A DNA stretch of 64,000 bases from Chamaea fasciata (lineage: Eukaryota; Chordata; Aves; Passeriformes; Sylviidae): the NCBI GenBank assembly GCA_029207755.1, contig JARCOQ010000016.1:14653307-14717306 (forward strand), written 5' to 3'. Shown one piece after another: positions 42,079 through 54,500 of the stretch. The notes below the pieces were generated by a model. The model saw only the letters and a program-made list of their open reading frames with translations, ran no database searches and was not told where the DNA came from. Position 1 is the stretch's first letter, and every line of letters starts with the position of its first letter. Made by a program: the position numbers and the translations under genes.

Positions 42079-42361
42079 AGATGGAGCCGCGTCCGCCTGG
42101 GACCGAGCCCCCGCTGCCCCGGGGGCCCGGACCGGGGCCCGAGCCGGAGCTGGAACGGGAGCCGCAGCCGGACCTGGAACCGGACCTGGACTTAGAACGG
42201 GAACCGGAGCCGGTGCTGGACCTGGAACCCGAGCTGGACCTGGAGCCGGAGCTGGACCTGGAGCCGGATCTGGACCTGGAGCCGGATCTGGACCCGGAGC
42301 CGGAGCTGGAACAGGAGGTGGACCCGGAGCCGGAGCTGGAGCTGGACCTCTGGGCACTTGA
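42035..42361 (+). CDS. RAB11FIP3 candidate overlapping uORF (+1 frame)
   Basis: The ATG at 42035 (G at -3, G at +4) opens 108 codons that run past the main start into exon 1 in another frame. The product would be Arg-rich then Gly/Ala/Pro-rich (GAGAGPGAGSGPGAG). It may be no more than open frame in GC-rich sequence. Confidence 0.3.
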   Translation: MARGGRRRARSPGGEDGAASAWDRAPAAPGARTGARAGAGTGAAAGPGTGPGLRTGTGAGAGPGTRAGPGAGAGPGAGSGPGAGSGPGAGAGTGGGPGAGAGAGPLGT

Positions 42362-42563
42362 GGCCACCGCTCCCGGCGCGGGGCCGCCGCCCTGGTGCCC
42401 GGGGGAGGCCGGGGGCAGCCCGGGCCCGGGGGGCCCCGCCGAGCCCCCGCCGGACGAGGAGCCGCGCCTCCGCCCGGTCTTCGACGCCCTGGACCGCGAC
42501 GGCGATGGCTTCGTGCGGGTGGAGGAGTTCGTGCAGTTCGCCACGGCCTACGGCGCCGAGCAG
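42081..42563 (+). CDS. RAB11FIP3: RAB11FIP3 exon 1
   Basis: ATG context AAGATGG (A at -3, G at +4); donor GTGAGC. It starts MEPRPPGTEPPLPRGPG and ends FATAYGAEQ. EF-hand 1 loop D-R-D-G-D-G-F-V-R-V-E-E has all standard calcium ligands. Confidence 0.94.
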
Positions 42564-45500
42564 GTGAGCACCGGGCACCGGCACCGCACCTGCCCGCCGT
42601 GGGCCCCGGGCGGGGCTGGCTCCGGGCCGGGCACCGCGGGCGGCGGCACCGCTGGATGTCCGGTGGCCCCGCCGCCCGAGGGTGATGGCGATGGCGGCTC
42701 CTGTCCGGGCTCCGGCCCTTGGAGAGCGGCAGTGTCCCCAAGGACGGCGCTGGCATCGCCGTCGCCGCGGGTGAAGGGCACGCGTGGCCCCGGCGGCTCC
42801 CCCCGCGGCCCGGAGGAAGCGGAGCTGCCGCGATCCAGGGGAGCAGCGCCGCTGGGAGCCGGCGGCTCTTTGTTCTCCATCGCCGCCGCCTCGGGGTCGG
42901 GCTGGGCAGCGGGGACACCCCGGGGCTGGGGCTGCTCCGTGCCGCCCTTGCTGACACCGCACTGGCCGTGGGCCACCTCCATAACGGGCACCGTCCCTGC
43001 CGTGGAACGAGATGCTCCTTAAGGGCCTTTCCAACCCAAACCATTCCCCGGTTCCCTGCTGCCTCGCTTATCCCGAGTTTGACAGCCTGAATGTGTATTT
43101 CCCCCCCCAGTATCTGCTGCTTTGTGCCCTGGCGAGCTGGTGTTCCCCTGCAGCGCATCAGAGGCGATGTAATTTGAAGCTGCCTGGGCTGACCCAAAAT
43201 GGAGCAAGCTCCGGCAGCACTCACCAGGGGATGGAGATGGATTTGTTGGTGTTTCATGCACTGGCCTGGGCTGGCATCGCTACCAGGAAAAGAAGATTGA
43301 TTTTTTTTTTTTTAAGGCGTGCAGGTATTGCTGTGAAGTTTCCCTGTGCCTGCCCAGGTCTGCTCTCCTTCTCCATCCGTGGCTGCTGCGTGGGTATTTA
43401 AGTGCCATGACAAAGCAAATCATGTGTGAAGGAGGCTTTTGGTGGAGGAGGGCTTTTTATCCCTATCCTCGTGCTAGGAACACCTCTCAAAGATAAAACA
43501 AAGGGTATTTATTTTAGATAAACAGCCCTGCAAAGTGGAGACAGGGAACTTCTTTGTGTTGCTGGTGGGGGCACTGTGTGTGCAGAGGGGCTCAAGGTGT
43601 GAGCACAGGTACTTCGGCCGCTCCTGCTTGTGCCGGGAGAGAGGCTTTTCTCCCAAATCCTCTGTTCTGCACTGTCCTGCCGTGGGCCAGGTCCCCTGTG
43701 CCACCGCCGTGTCCCAGTGCTTTCCCCAGCCGAGGAAGCAGGAGCAGACAGTCCGTGGAGGCTCCCAGCCCCTGCGCACGGTGCCGCCTCCCCGGGAACT
43801 GTTTGCCTTCGTGTCCCTTGGCGTGGAGCAGCCCAAGGACGTGGGAAATGGGGACAGGAGGTGGTGTGTGTGTGGCAGGGAGCATGGCAGGTGGCTCTGG
43901 GTGTGCAGCTCAGCCCAGCACGCCCGGTGCCGGTGTGGGGATGGTGCCAGAGCTCCAGAGGAGCCTCACCGAGCCTGGAAAACACTCTGAGAGCACGGCC
44001 TGGGGAGGGGCTGTGCCTGTTAAAGTCACTCCAAAGCTCAGGGGGGTATCCCCGGAGGTTTTGTGCCACTGGATTGTGTCTGCCTGTGTGGATCCATCTG
44101 GGAAGGGGCTCCCTGCTCCGTCCTGCTGAGCACGGCCAACGCTGCGTGTGCTGCCATAAATGATGCTTTCGTTTCTCTTCAGCAAGAGGCTGGTACAGGC
44201 AGTTCTTGGCATGCAGGGGAGCTGGGTGCTGGTACCTGAGCACCTTGGGGAGGTTGGTGTGGCAATGCCTGAGCCAGCAGGTGCTGGGCACTCCAGGGGG
44301 CTGGCAGAGGAGGAAAGGTGATGCCTGTGTGTGTGCAAGAGGACTTGGTGTGAGTCCGCAGCTTGGAAAAGAGCAGGGCACACTGAGAGAGGAGGAGAAG
44401 GGGTTGGTGATTGGGTCGGTAAGCTCCCAGCAGATCATGGAATCACGGAATACCCTGGAGGGAAGGGACCCACAGGAATCACCCAGTCCAACCCCTGGCC
44501 CTGCACAGACCCCCCAACAATCCCACCCTGGGCATCCCTGGCAGCGCTGTCCAAGCACTCCTGGAGCTCTGGCAGCCTCGGGGCCGGGACCATTCCCTGG
44601 GGAGCCTGGGCAGTGCCCAGCACCCTCTGGGGGAAGAACCTTTTCCAGATATCCAACCTGACCCCCCCGATGCGTGGAGTAATAAAGGGAGGAGTTCTGG
44701 GGAAGTTCCTTGACCTATTTTGCATGAAGCAGCTGGAACCTGGGCCCAAAGCGGGTCTTCTGGAAAACGGAGATCCAGCTCAGGTGGAAGTTAAAGGGGA
44801 GGAATATCCCCGGTGGGTAAAACAGTGTTCAGGTGACTGAACGGGACCCTCAAGGTGGAAATAAAGTTTGTGCCACAACCAGAACTGGGATGCTGTGAGA
44901 GGGGGGTCGGGGTTTGATGGCTGGCTGGATAATCACAAAGGGCAGTTAATGAGGAACAAATTCCAGCCCTCTTGCTGGAGGTCCTGCTTCCTTTTTTCCT
45001 CCCCTCCCTCCTCCTGCCTGCTGCCCACGGCGCTGGGTTCATAGCGGTGGAACAAATGGCTAAAGTTAAGCACGACAAGCAGCTGATTCCCGAGGCTGGA
45101 GAGGGCTGAAGGGTTAAGGGGAGCCAGTGTGTGTGTGTGTATCCACATGGATGAGGAGCTGGAGAGCAGCAAGTGTTGTCTTTAGCGCTCGCTCAAACAC
45201 CCAGAGGCATTCATGGGCTGCTGAGTGAGCGCTGTCAGCTCGTTTGGCTGCAACAATTATTAGCTAAATGTCAAAGGGAAGGCACCAGCTGGCGTTTATT
45301 CCATAAACACGACGGGATTGTGGATTTCTGGTCGGATGAATTGGGTATTTTTCTCTCCATAGGGATAAAAAGCAGGATTGGGATGGGGTTTTGCTTAAGC
45401 GGCTTGGGGTGTTGGAAGGCTGGCTGGGAGGGCTCTGTGGTTGTGGTGCTGGCGTGGGGAGGAGATCAAGGCACAGATAAAGGCAGTTTGTGTGGATCTG

Positions 45501-48500
45501 CACTGATAACACCTGGGAGGGATCGAGGCTCTTGCCAGTACCTTCATCTTCAGAGGGCTGGTGAGAGAATGGTGCTGGGGGTGACAGCTGAGCCAGGGTG
45601 GCCTCGAGCAGGGAAGGGACAGCCTTGGGATGGTCCTCCCACAGCCTCTCCCAGGAGGATGTTTGTCCAGCATGGATTGTTTTGCCACTCGAAAGGCTCA
45701 CCCAGATCCCTGATACGCTCTGTGGATTTACAAACACGATGTGGGGCAGAAAGGTCTTGAGGACAACTTGACTTTCCTCGAGAACAACTTGGATTTTTCA
45801 TCCCAAACCCCTGGACTGCTCCCAAACCACCTGGGAGGCAGCTGCCAGTGGTGGCGTGTTTTTATTGTCTCCTTCCTCGCCCTTTCCCCGGCATTTCTCT
45901 GGGATCTGATGCTCCCTGGAGCCACTGGCTGGGGCAGAAGGATGGAGTAAGATGGCCTTAAACAGCGAGCAGGGAGGTGGGGGCACACTTGATGTCACTT
46001 TTATGTCACCTTGTAAAGCAGGAGGGGTCGTGTCTTGCACTTCTGGGGGTTGCACAGAACCCAAGGCCATTGTGCAACCACATTTGGTTTAAATTTTTCT
46101 TTCAAAATGTAATTTTACGTGTCTTCCCCCGCTGTACCCTTGCATTGTGTCTGTCTGGCTGAGGTGACAGAGCCCAAGGCTCTTCTCCCTGGATTTATTT
46201 CCAGCAGGCTCAGAGGAGAATGGATTGTTTGTAAGGCTGAGGACAAGCGTCCTGCTGGCACCTTGGGTTGTTTTTCCTTTTTTGTTTTGATCTGTCAGAC
46301 AATTGGAGAAGGAAAAGCCTCTTGCACCACGTGATCTCACTGCCTTGGCTCAATGAAGAGAAATCCCAGAGTTTGTCTAACTCACTTCCAAAGGCTCCTG
46401 TTCCAAGGGATCTTCAGCTTTTTTTTTTTTTTCCCCTCTTGATGACCAGATTGAGCTTCATTTCCGTGAGATTTGTTTTGCTTTCTTTAGCATTTCCATC
46501 CCTCCATACCTGTCCTGCCACCACATCAGCTCATGCTCAGCTTAGCTCTCCATATTCAGCTTTTGACTTTCCCTCTGGGGATGGTTTCTGAAGGGTTTTA
46601 TCAGGTTTGTTGTACTTTTCCCAGCACTTTCTCAGCCTCTTGGAATGGGGTGCCCAGCCTGAGCTCAGAGCTGCGGAACAAATCCCATTTGGGGGCTGGC
46701 AGGGATCACTCCAGACAGCAGCTGCAAAGAATCCTGGAGTTGGTTTCTATTTTTGAATAAAACAATCTGAAAATCTGGCAGTTCCTTTCTGTAATGAAGT
46801 CTGGGTAGTGTCAAACTGCAGCTTTTTAGTGTTACGCCCCCCCCCCCCCCCCCGGTGATGCCAGGCTGGCTTTTCCTGCTCCCCTCTCATGGATCCCTTG
46901 AGAAGTTTGTACCTGGGACCAGGTTCTTCCTTCCACCTCCCTTGGCAATGCTGACCTTGCATCTGATTTTGGATGTCCTCCCTCTTCCCCTTGGTTTCCA
47001 CCCACTTCCCTGTGAAATCTAATGATCTCTGTCATGAGGAAACCCCAATTGTTGGGTTTGGGTTTGTTTTTTCATTTTCTCATGGTTCTTGCCCAGTTTG
47101 AGCAGAGTTTGCTGCTATTATGACGAGATTTCTAAAATTACCTATCATGGTTTCACAGGCGAGTGAGGCTTTAATTGTCTCCAACTGTGTTGCTGCTGCT
47201 GTACCTTCCCGAGGTTTTAATTGCTGTTTAACTTCATAGAATATCCTGGCTCGGAAGGATCATCATTCCAGCTCGTGGAATTTGGTTCCTGCTGTGGAGA
47301 GGGGCTGGGATGGCAGTGGGGGATGCCCTGGGTGTGCAGGAGGTGCCTGTGGACACCCCTGTGTGCTTTGGAACAGCAGCACATCTGAAATATTTTGCTT
47401 GCTTTGACCAAGGGCCCAGTTTTTTTCCCCCCAAAGGAAATGATGGCAGGGAATTTGTGGGTTTTGGGAGATTGGGTGGGAGCCCTTTCCTCGCCTCCTC
47501 CCTCCTCTCCTGCTTTTACCGCCATCAATAAATACCAGGTCTGTGTGCTCCAGGAGCTCCAAGACAGGAGTTTTTTTCTTTTCCCCTCAGAGAGGAAAAT
47601 GCTTCCAAGCCAACATATTTTGTGTAATTTTGGGCGAGGTGGTGGCTGGTTTGCAAATTCCATTTTCAGCTCACTTGATTCACTTATAAATATCCCAAAA
47701 GGCTCCGAGGAAGAGACGATTCCTGTGCTCTGGGGTTATTTTAGCTGCTCCTGCTCGGGTTTGGCTTTAAGCTCCTGGAGGCCTCCTGGGAATGGTGGGG
47801 AGGGCTGGGAGCAGAGCAGCAGAGCTCTCTGGTGCTGTGTTTGTGGCTGCAGTCAGATGGATGGATGGCTTATCCCGGCAGGATCCAGCCCAGGACTCTG
47901 AATGCTCAAAGGCAGGGTTTGTCTGCGTGGGCTGGCAGGAGGGTGCTGCTGGTAATTTTATCCCAGCTACCAGTTTATTAAATCAACCTTTTTATTCTGC
48001 CTCGCTCCTTCAGGTTGAGAGTGCAGGGAATGAGGAGCGGGCTGTGGGTTTTTGGGAGAGGGACTCCAGACAAGGGCCTGGAGGGACAGGCCAAGGAGGA
48101 ATGGCTTCCCACTGCCAGAGGGCAGGGATGGATGGGATATTGGGCAGGAATTGTTCCCTGGGAGGGTGGGGAGGCCCTGGCACAGGGTGCCCAGAGAAGC
48201 TGTGGCTGCCCCTGGATCCCTGGCAGTGCCCAAGGTGACATTGGAGGACCCTGGGCTAGTGGAAGGTGTCCCTGCCCATGGCAGGGGCTTTCACTGGATG
48301 GGATTTAGGGTCTCTTCCAACCCAACCCAGTCTGGGATTTGTTTTGATCAAGGTTAGTTGCGTTCCTCTGGAATCTGAGTTCATTCCTGCAAATGAAGAA
48401 ACCTTGGTTACCCAGAAGAAGGAGGAAGCATCAGCCCCAGCTTTGCAGGGCTGGCACCTGCTGTGGGTGAGGGAGCAGAACTGGGATGTCCGTGGAGTGG

Positions 48501-51500
48501 GGTGTGGGTGCAGCCCCAGTGAAGAGCCCAGCTGGTACTGGGTGGGCACTGCCCAGGCTGGGACAGGAGCCCCAGCAACAGAAAAGGGACCATCTGAAGG
48601 TGTTCAGTGTTGGGGTGGAAAGAGCTTAAGCCCATCCCATCCCACCCCCTGCCATGGACAGGGACACCTTCCATTATCCCAGGCTGCTCCAAGCCCTGCC
48701 CAGCCTGGCCTTGGACACTGCCAGGGATCCAGGGGCAGCCACAGCTTCTCTGGGCACCCTGTGCCAGGGCCTCCCCACCCTCCCAGGGGAGAATCTCCCA
48801 GGAATATCCAATGTAAATCTCTCAGTTCAAACCCATTCCCCTGTGTCCTGTCACTGTCTGCCTGTGAAAAAGTTGTTCTCCCTCTCTTTTTATAACCCCC
48901 CATTAAATACTGAGAGAAGAGAGGTGGATTCATGAGAAGCTTCCCCTCAGGAGCAGGGTATTTCCTAGGGCTGTGACTGATTGACTGGACTGGGGTCATC
49001 AGAATGAACTGATTGGAGTATGATAGTGCACCACAACACAGGGCTGCTCTTGCCCGCAGAGCCCTCTTCCAAAGCATTCCCAAGCTGCTGATCCCATTAT
49101 GTAACTCAGCCCAGACAGTAATTGATAATCATTACAATTGCCCACACAATTCCTCTCCACTTTATTCCTGTTTGACTTTCGTTTGCTGCTCGTTGTCAGA
49201 GGAACGATCCACTTGGAACCCAGGGGCTTTTTTTTTTTTTTCTTAATTCCTGGGTTTGGAATTTTGCAAAACAAATGACTTCCCTTTAGCCTCAGCCTGC
49301 TTGGGCAGGGAGAGCTGCTTCTGCTGGGCCACCCTCAGGATCCTCTCTGTAAGTCCAGGAAGCTGATGGCAGTGCACCATGGCTTGCTTCTCCCTGTTCC
49401 TCATGCCTGGCTCCATCTTTCCATCATTCCTGCCTGGGTTCCTGGTCTGGCACCCCAGGCAGGTCCTTGCTGAGCCTGGGGGAGCGGCGCCAGCCATTCC
49501 CTGGCTGTGGCTGTGTCAATTCAGGCACCGGTGGGAAATGGATGTACAGAGCTGCCAGGCTGGTTCTGCTGGGCTGAGGATCAGGGAGGGGTTGAGGTTG
49601 GAAAGGAGCTCTGGGATCATTGAGTCCAACTGTTCCAACATTGCCAAGGCCACCGCTGAAATGTGTCCCCAAGTGCCATATCCGCTTGTTTTTTGAACAC
49701 TTCCAGGGATGGGGCCTCCACCACTGCCCTGGGCAGCTGTGCCGGGGCCTGACCGTCATTTCCATGAAGAAATTTTCCCAATATCCAACCCAAACCTCCC
49801 CTGGGACAACCTGAGGTCGTTTCCCCTTGTCCTGTCCCTGTTCCCTGGGAGCAGAGCCCGACCCCCCCAGCTGGCCCCTCCTGTCAGGGAGTTGTGCAGA
49901 GCCACAAGGTCCCCCCTGAGCCTCCTTTTCTCCAGACTGAGCCCCTTTCCCAGCTCCCTCATCCACTCCTGGTGCTCCAGCCCCTTCCCGGCTCCATTCC
50001 CTCCCCTGGACATGCTCCAGCCCCTCCAGGTCTGTGTTGTCACGAGGCCCCAGAGCTGTCCCTGGGCTGGAGGTGCCTGTCCACACACAGAGTGAATCTG
50101 GCCTTGGGGAACTGCGCATTTGGAACCTGAAATGACTCTCCCACGTGCCAAAAGCATTCCCAGCTCTTCTCAGAGTGCAGTCCATGCTCTCAGTGTACCC
50201 TGAGCTGCCTGGAGCTGCTCTCCTGATGAGGTTTTTTGGGACATGTGCAGTGCAGCTGCTGGCTGATCCAGCCCAGTCTGCAGGACAGCTGTGCTTCCCT
50301 CTTTGTCCCATGTCAGGCAGAGCCCCTAAAGCTCCTCGCGGCTTTTGTTTTCCACTTTCAGATCTTTCCACCTTTCAGTCCCCTTCCCACTCGTGGCATG
50401 TGCTGAGGGCTGATGCTTTAGGTTCAGGCCTGAGGCCTCCCAGCAGGGACAGGACTGTGACCAGCCACAGTGGGAGAGACATCAGGGGTTTCATCAGGCT
50501 GCTCTCAGAATCGCTGCTGGTTCAGATCTTCGTGTGTCTGTGCCTCGGATCTTCCAATATTTGTGTGGGAAGGGACCTTAAAGCCCTTCCAGTGCCACCC
50601 CCTGCCGTGGGCAGGGACACCTTCCACCATCCCAGGCTGCTCCAAGCCCCATCCAACCTGGCCTTGGACACTTCCAGGGATCCAGGGGCAGCCACAGCTT
50701 CTCTGGGCACCCCGTGCCAGGGCCTCCCCTCCCTCCCAGGGAACAATTCCTTCCCAATATCCCATCCATCCCTGCCCTCTGCCAGTGGGAAGCCATTCCC
50801 TGTGTCCTGTCCCTCCATCCCTTGTCCCCAGTCCCTCTCCAGCTCTCCTGGAGCCCCTTTAGGCCCTGGCAGGGGCTCTGAGCTCTCCCTGGAGCCTTCT
50901 CCTCTCCAGCTGAGCACCCCCAGCTCTCCCAGCCTGGCTCCAGAGGGGCTCCAGCCCTTGGAGCATCTCCGTGGCCTCCTCTGGAATGACTCCAGCTCCA
51001 TGTCCTTATGTTGGAGGCCCTTGATGTTCCTCATAGCAGGCAGATACCTCCAGGCTGAAGGAGAGCTCTCTATTAACAGAGGAGTCACAGTTCATATCAG
51101 TGGCACCTGGCATGGACCTTGTTTTGGGATCCCAAAACTTCCAAGCCCCAGGAATGGCCCTGAAGATGCCAGGGAGCGATGGAAATGGCAGCCTGGGCTT
51201 CCTGCCTGGCTCAGAGCTCTGCAGAAATGGTCTCTTCTCCCCACATTTTGGGTTGTGATGAGGCTTCCCCTTCCCTGTAGAGCTTTTGCTGGAGTTGGTG
51301 TGGGGCAGAGTAAGTTACTGGTGGTCCTGTGGGTTTTGGGAAGGAGACCAAGGAGAGCCACGGGGACAATTCCTCCCAAAGTGCCGCTAGTGCCGAGCTG
51401 GGGTGCTTGCTGTTGGCTCCGTGGGGGAGAGCAGCTGGAAGAGCCCAAATCCCTGTGAGTGGTGGTGGATCCTTCCCTGGCTGTCCTGCTTTTGGGGCTG

Positions 51501-54500
51501 GGCTGGGGCTTTCCTCAAGGGCAGTGAGGATGGGAGAGCCTCAGTGGCTCGGGGATGGGGCTCCACCACTGCTGGCACCAGGGGTCCTTATGGCTGTGGG
51601 CTTGGTCCAGGCTCTTTATTCCTGATTTTGGTCAGGGGGTTTTCCCCTCTCTAGGGATAAAATGCTTTTCAAGCTGTGGAGGCTGCTGTGGAGAGAGCTT
51701 CCAGGCTGCTGGGAGGCTTCTCCCCATCCAGCTCCTTCCAGTGCTACAGCAAATCCCCTTTTCCCAGGAATGGCAGTGACTAAACTGCCTCTGCTGCCTG
51801 TCACCACCGTCTGTGTTCCCGTTGGAGCTGAAGCACTCAGGGACAGCGGCGTTTGATGGGAATTTGTGTGCTGGGTGAAATGACATGAATTCCTGAGTTC
51901 CTCTGTGTGTCCTGGTGTGTCCCAGCTCCCCGTGGCACGGGCTGGGGACAGCTCAGGGATGTCCTGTGGAGCCGTCAGTGTCCCAGGGGTGGTTGTTACA
52001 GCTTTGTTTCCAGGCTCAATGTCCCTCTGTTCGGCAACGTGGCCAGCAGCCTCGGAGCGCCCCGATTGATTGATTTTTAATAACACACTGTAGTTTTCCA
52101 GAAGCAAGAGCTCCTGTTCCCTCTGTGCGGTGTCCCGTGGTGAAACGCCAGCGGTTTTACGCCGTGTTTGAGTCACTGCTGCTGCTGGAAAGGCTTTTCA
52201 GCCTGCAGGCTGTTCCTGCTTCCTCCTGTCCCCGAGGAGGAGGAGGAGGAAGGGCAGAGGGAGAGGAGCTGGTGCTGGAGCTGCGTCATCTGGCAAGGCC
52301 CGGCAGAGCCGGCTGTGGAAAATCCATTTGCCAGAGTCCAGCGGGAAGCTGGGCTCCAGCAGGATGCGCAGGAAGTCGAAGGAGCCCAAACCTACAGTCT
52401 TTAGAGAGAAGAAGCTGCTGGGGGCAGGAAGCAAAGGGTGGGGGCTGCCCTGGGCGCAGGGCACAGAGCAGGGCAGGGATCCACGTTCCCGAACAAATAC
52501 AGCCTGAAAGGAGAGGCTGCATGAGGGGCTCTGCTTGGAGAAGGTGTGTCTGTACTGAGAAATCCCATTCAGCCTCATCCTGGCTTTAGAGGCTGATCAG
52601 GAGCTTTCACCACCACCTCTGGCTGGGGAGGGATGAAGAGGCAGCTGTTGCCTCCCTTTTGCCTGGCCACATTCCTTATTTTTTCCAGGGGAGTGGCTGT
52701 TCTTCACCCTGCTCACTCTGTGTGTGTGTACGAGGAGTTTACAGCTGGGGAAAAACCAGAATTTGGATATCCTTGTGGATTTTTTTTCCCCCCGTGCTCG
52801 TGAAATGAATACAGCAACCAGCTAATCCTCCCCTGGCTGCTCGGAACTCCGGGACTGCTGTCCTGGCAGGAGCACGGCAGGGAGGATGCAAAGAGCAGAG
52901 GGAAGGTTTGTGGAACCTTCCCTGAAAGGTGCACAGGGAATTTTGGAAGCTTTGGTTTTGAACAGGAGAGTGCTGGAGGTGTTGGTGTGGAATGGGAGCA
53001 TTCTGGAGGCCTTGGTTTGGAACAGGAGGGTTCCTGGTGTTGCAGCAGGGAATTCTCTTGGACTCTGGGGCTGTGTGGAGCATCCAGCCCGTCCTGGCGC
53101 CGTGGGCTGGCTGAGGGATGCTGGTGGCACAGGCAGGACTGAGAGCCCAGAGGGCTCTCTGTGCAGGGCAGGGCCCTGGCTGCCAGCCTGGCAGGCACCT
53201 GCAAAGCCAGGGAGCAGATCCCAGGCCTCCTGCTTGGAGGAGGTGCCGGGAGCATTGCGGTTGCCGTGGGCTGGTTTGGTTGGTGTGGTGGTGGCCTCAG
53301 GCCTAGTGCTCACAAGCCCTGAGGTCCTGGCCTTCCCAAACTATGTGTGGCATCTCAGCCTCTTCTCCCTTGCTCCAGGAATCTACCTCTGAGCCTTTGA
53401 TCCGTTCTGGGCTCTTTTTTTCCCCCCCTCTGGCATGTCTGCTCTGTGTCCTTCACACAAACAGCCCTTTCTGGGGCTGCCTGAAGGGGTGCCAAAAGGA
53501 GGGGAGTAACCTGAAGCAGCTCTAGAGAAGAACTAAGTCTTTATGCTTCGCTGGTCTCTGGTTCAGGCCTGTTCGTGTCACGGTGAGCTCAGTTTTGTGC
53601 TGCTTTCCAGCCTGGAGGGGAGCACAGGGAAGCAAACCCCACAGCCCTGGATTTCTGAACCCGGACAGCCTCTGTAACCAAGCAGCCCCATGGCGCAAAC
53701 ACCTGGGTTTGCTGCAGGGCGCTTTGCACAGAGCCGCACCAAGCAAAACATTCAGCATCTTAAAACTCCTAATCCTTGGTATGTGACCTCCTGGTGTGTT
53801 TTATTGTGTTGCCTTTTTTTTTTTCTTTTGTTCAGATCAGCTCCCAGCCCTGGGGAGGCTCCGTGTCCCTGTTCTGCACTGACACCGCCCTGGTGGCTCC
53901 GTGGTGGCACTTGGCTCTTCCCCCAGGTTAACTCCACCGAGGCTCGTGTTTTATCTAAGCAGTGAGCAGGCACTAAACCATTTTTTTTTCTGTCTTGATT
54001 TAACCCAGCCTGCTGCCCCTGGGCCGTGTTTGCGAGGGTGAGAACAGGTTTCCCTTGTCATCAGAGGAACAAAAGCTAGGAACGAAGGCTTAGAGGGTGG
54101 AGGAAGAACTCTCTTCAAGTTCATTAAACAAATAGATGTTTAGAGTTGAGCATCGTGGCTGCTGAAGCCTTTGAGCACTTCGGGAGCAGACAGGAAACCT
54201 GGAACACTTGAGACAAACAATTCAATTTGGATTTAATTTAAAACCATCTCAGCGTAACTTATATTCCTGTTAATGTTTCCAAACCATCCTTGAAGTTGTT
54301 TGTTTAAATATGTTTTTATGCTTCAGTGGCAACAATTGAGGGATAATTTGGAAATGTCACACTTGGCATTTGAGAACACTCTTAAATACCACAAATTGAG
54401 GCTCCTGAAGCATAGAGGTGTTCCTGCCTCCAGATATCCTTGGGGCTGGTGGGGCTAGTCCAACAAGGTCCTGTACAGACCAGAGGAATTTCTACCAGCA

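Larger units (their letters stand above)
41580..42900 (+). promoter_or_regulatory. RAB11FIP3: RAB11FIP3 CpG-island promoter
   Basis: More than 1.2 kb of very CpG-dense sequence covers the presumed start and exon 1. No TATA box. Sites visible: CACGTG E-box at 41590-41595, GGGGCGGGGC (Sp1/KLF type) at 41691-41700, and the CRE palindrome at 41721-41728. Confidence 0.75.

Noticed and set aside
41272..43257. 661-codon minus-strand open frame over the RAB11FIP3 promoter and exon 1
   Set aside because: It is Arg/Pro/Ala-rich low complexity produced by extreme GC content and the 18-bp repeat read backwards; no domain, and the known gene is on the other strand.
43509..44558. 349-codon minus-strand open frame in RAB11FIP3 intron 1
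   Set aside because: No recognisable family, splice structure or promoter; Ser/Pro/His-rich composition typical of chance frames in GC-rich introns.
47236..47262. CR1 tail remnant
   Set aside because: CATAGAATATCCTGGCTCGG is suggestive but no flanking CR1 sequence could be followed.
50145..51458. 437-codon plus-strand open frame
   Set aside because: Much of it is a reversed CR1 element and the rest is intron; codon use and composition are not gene-like.
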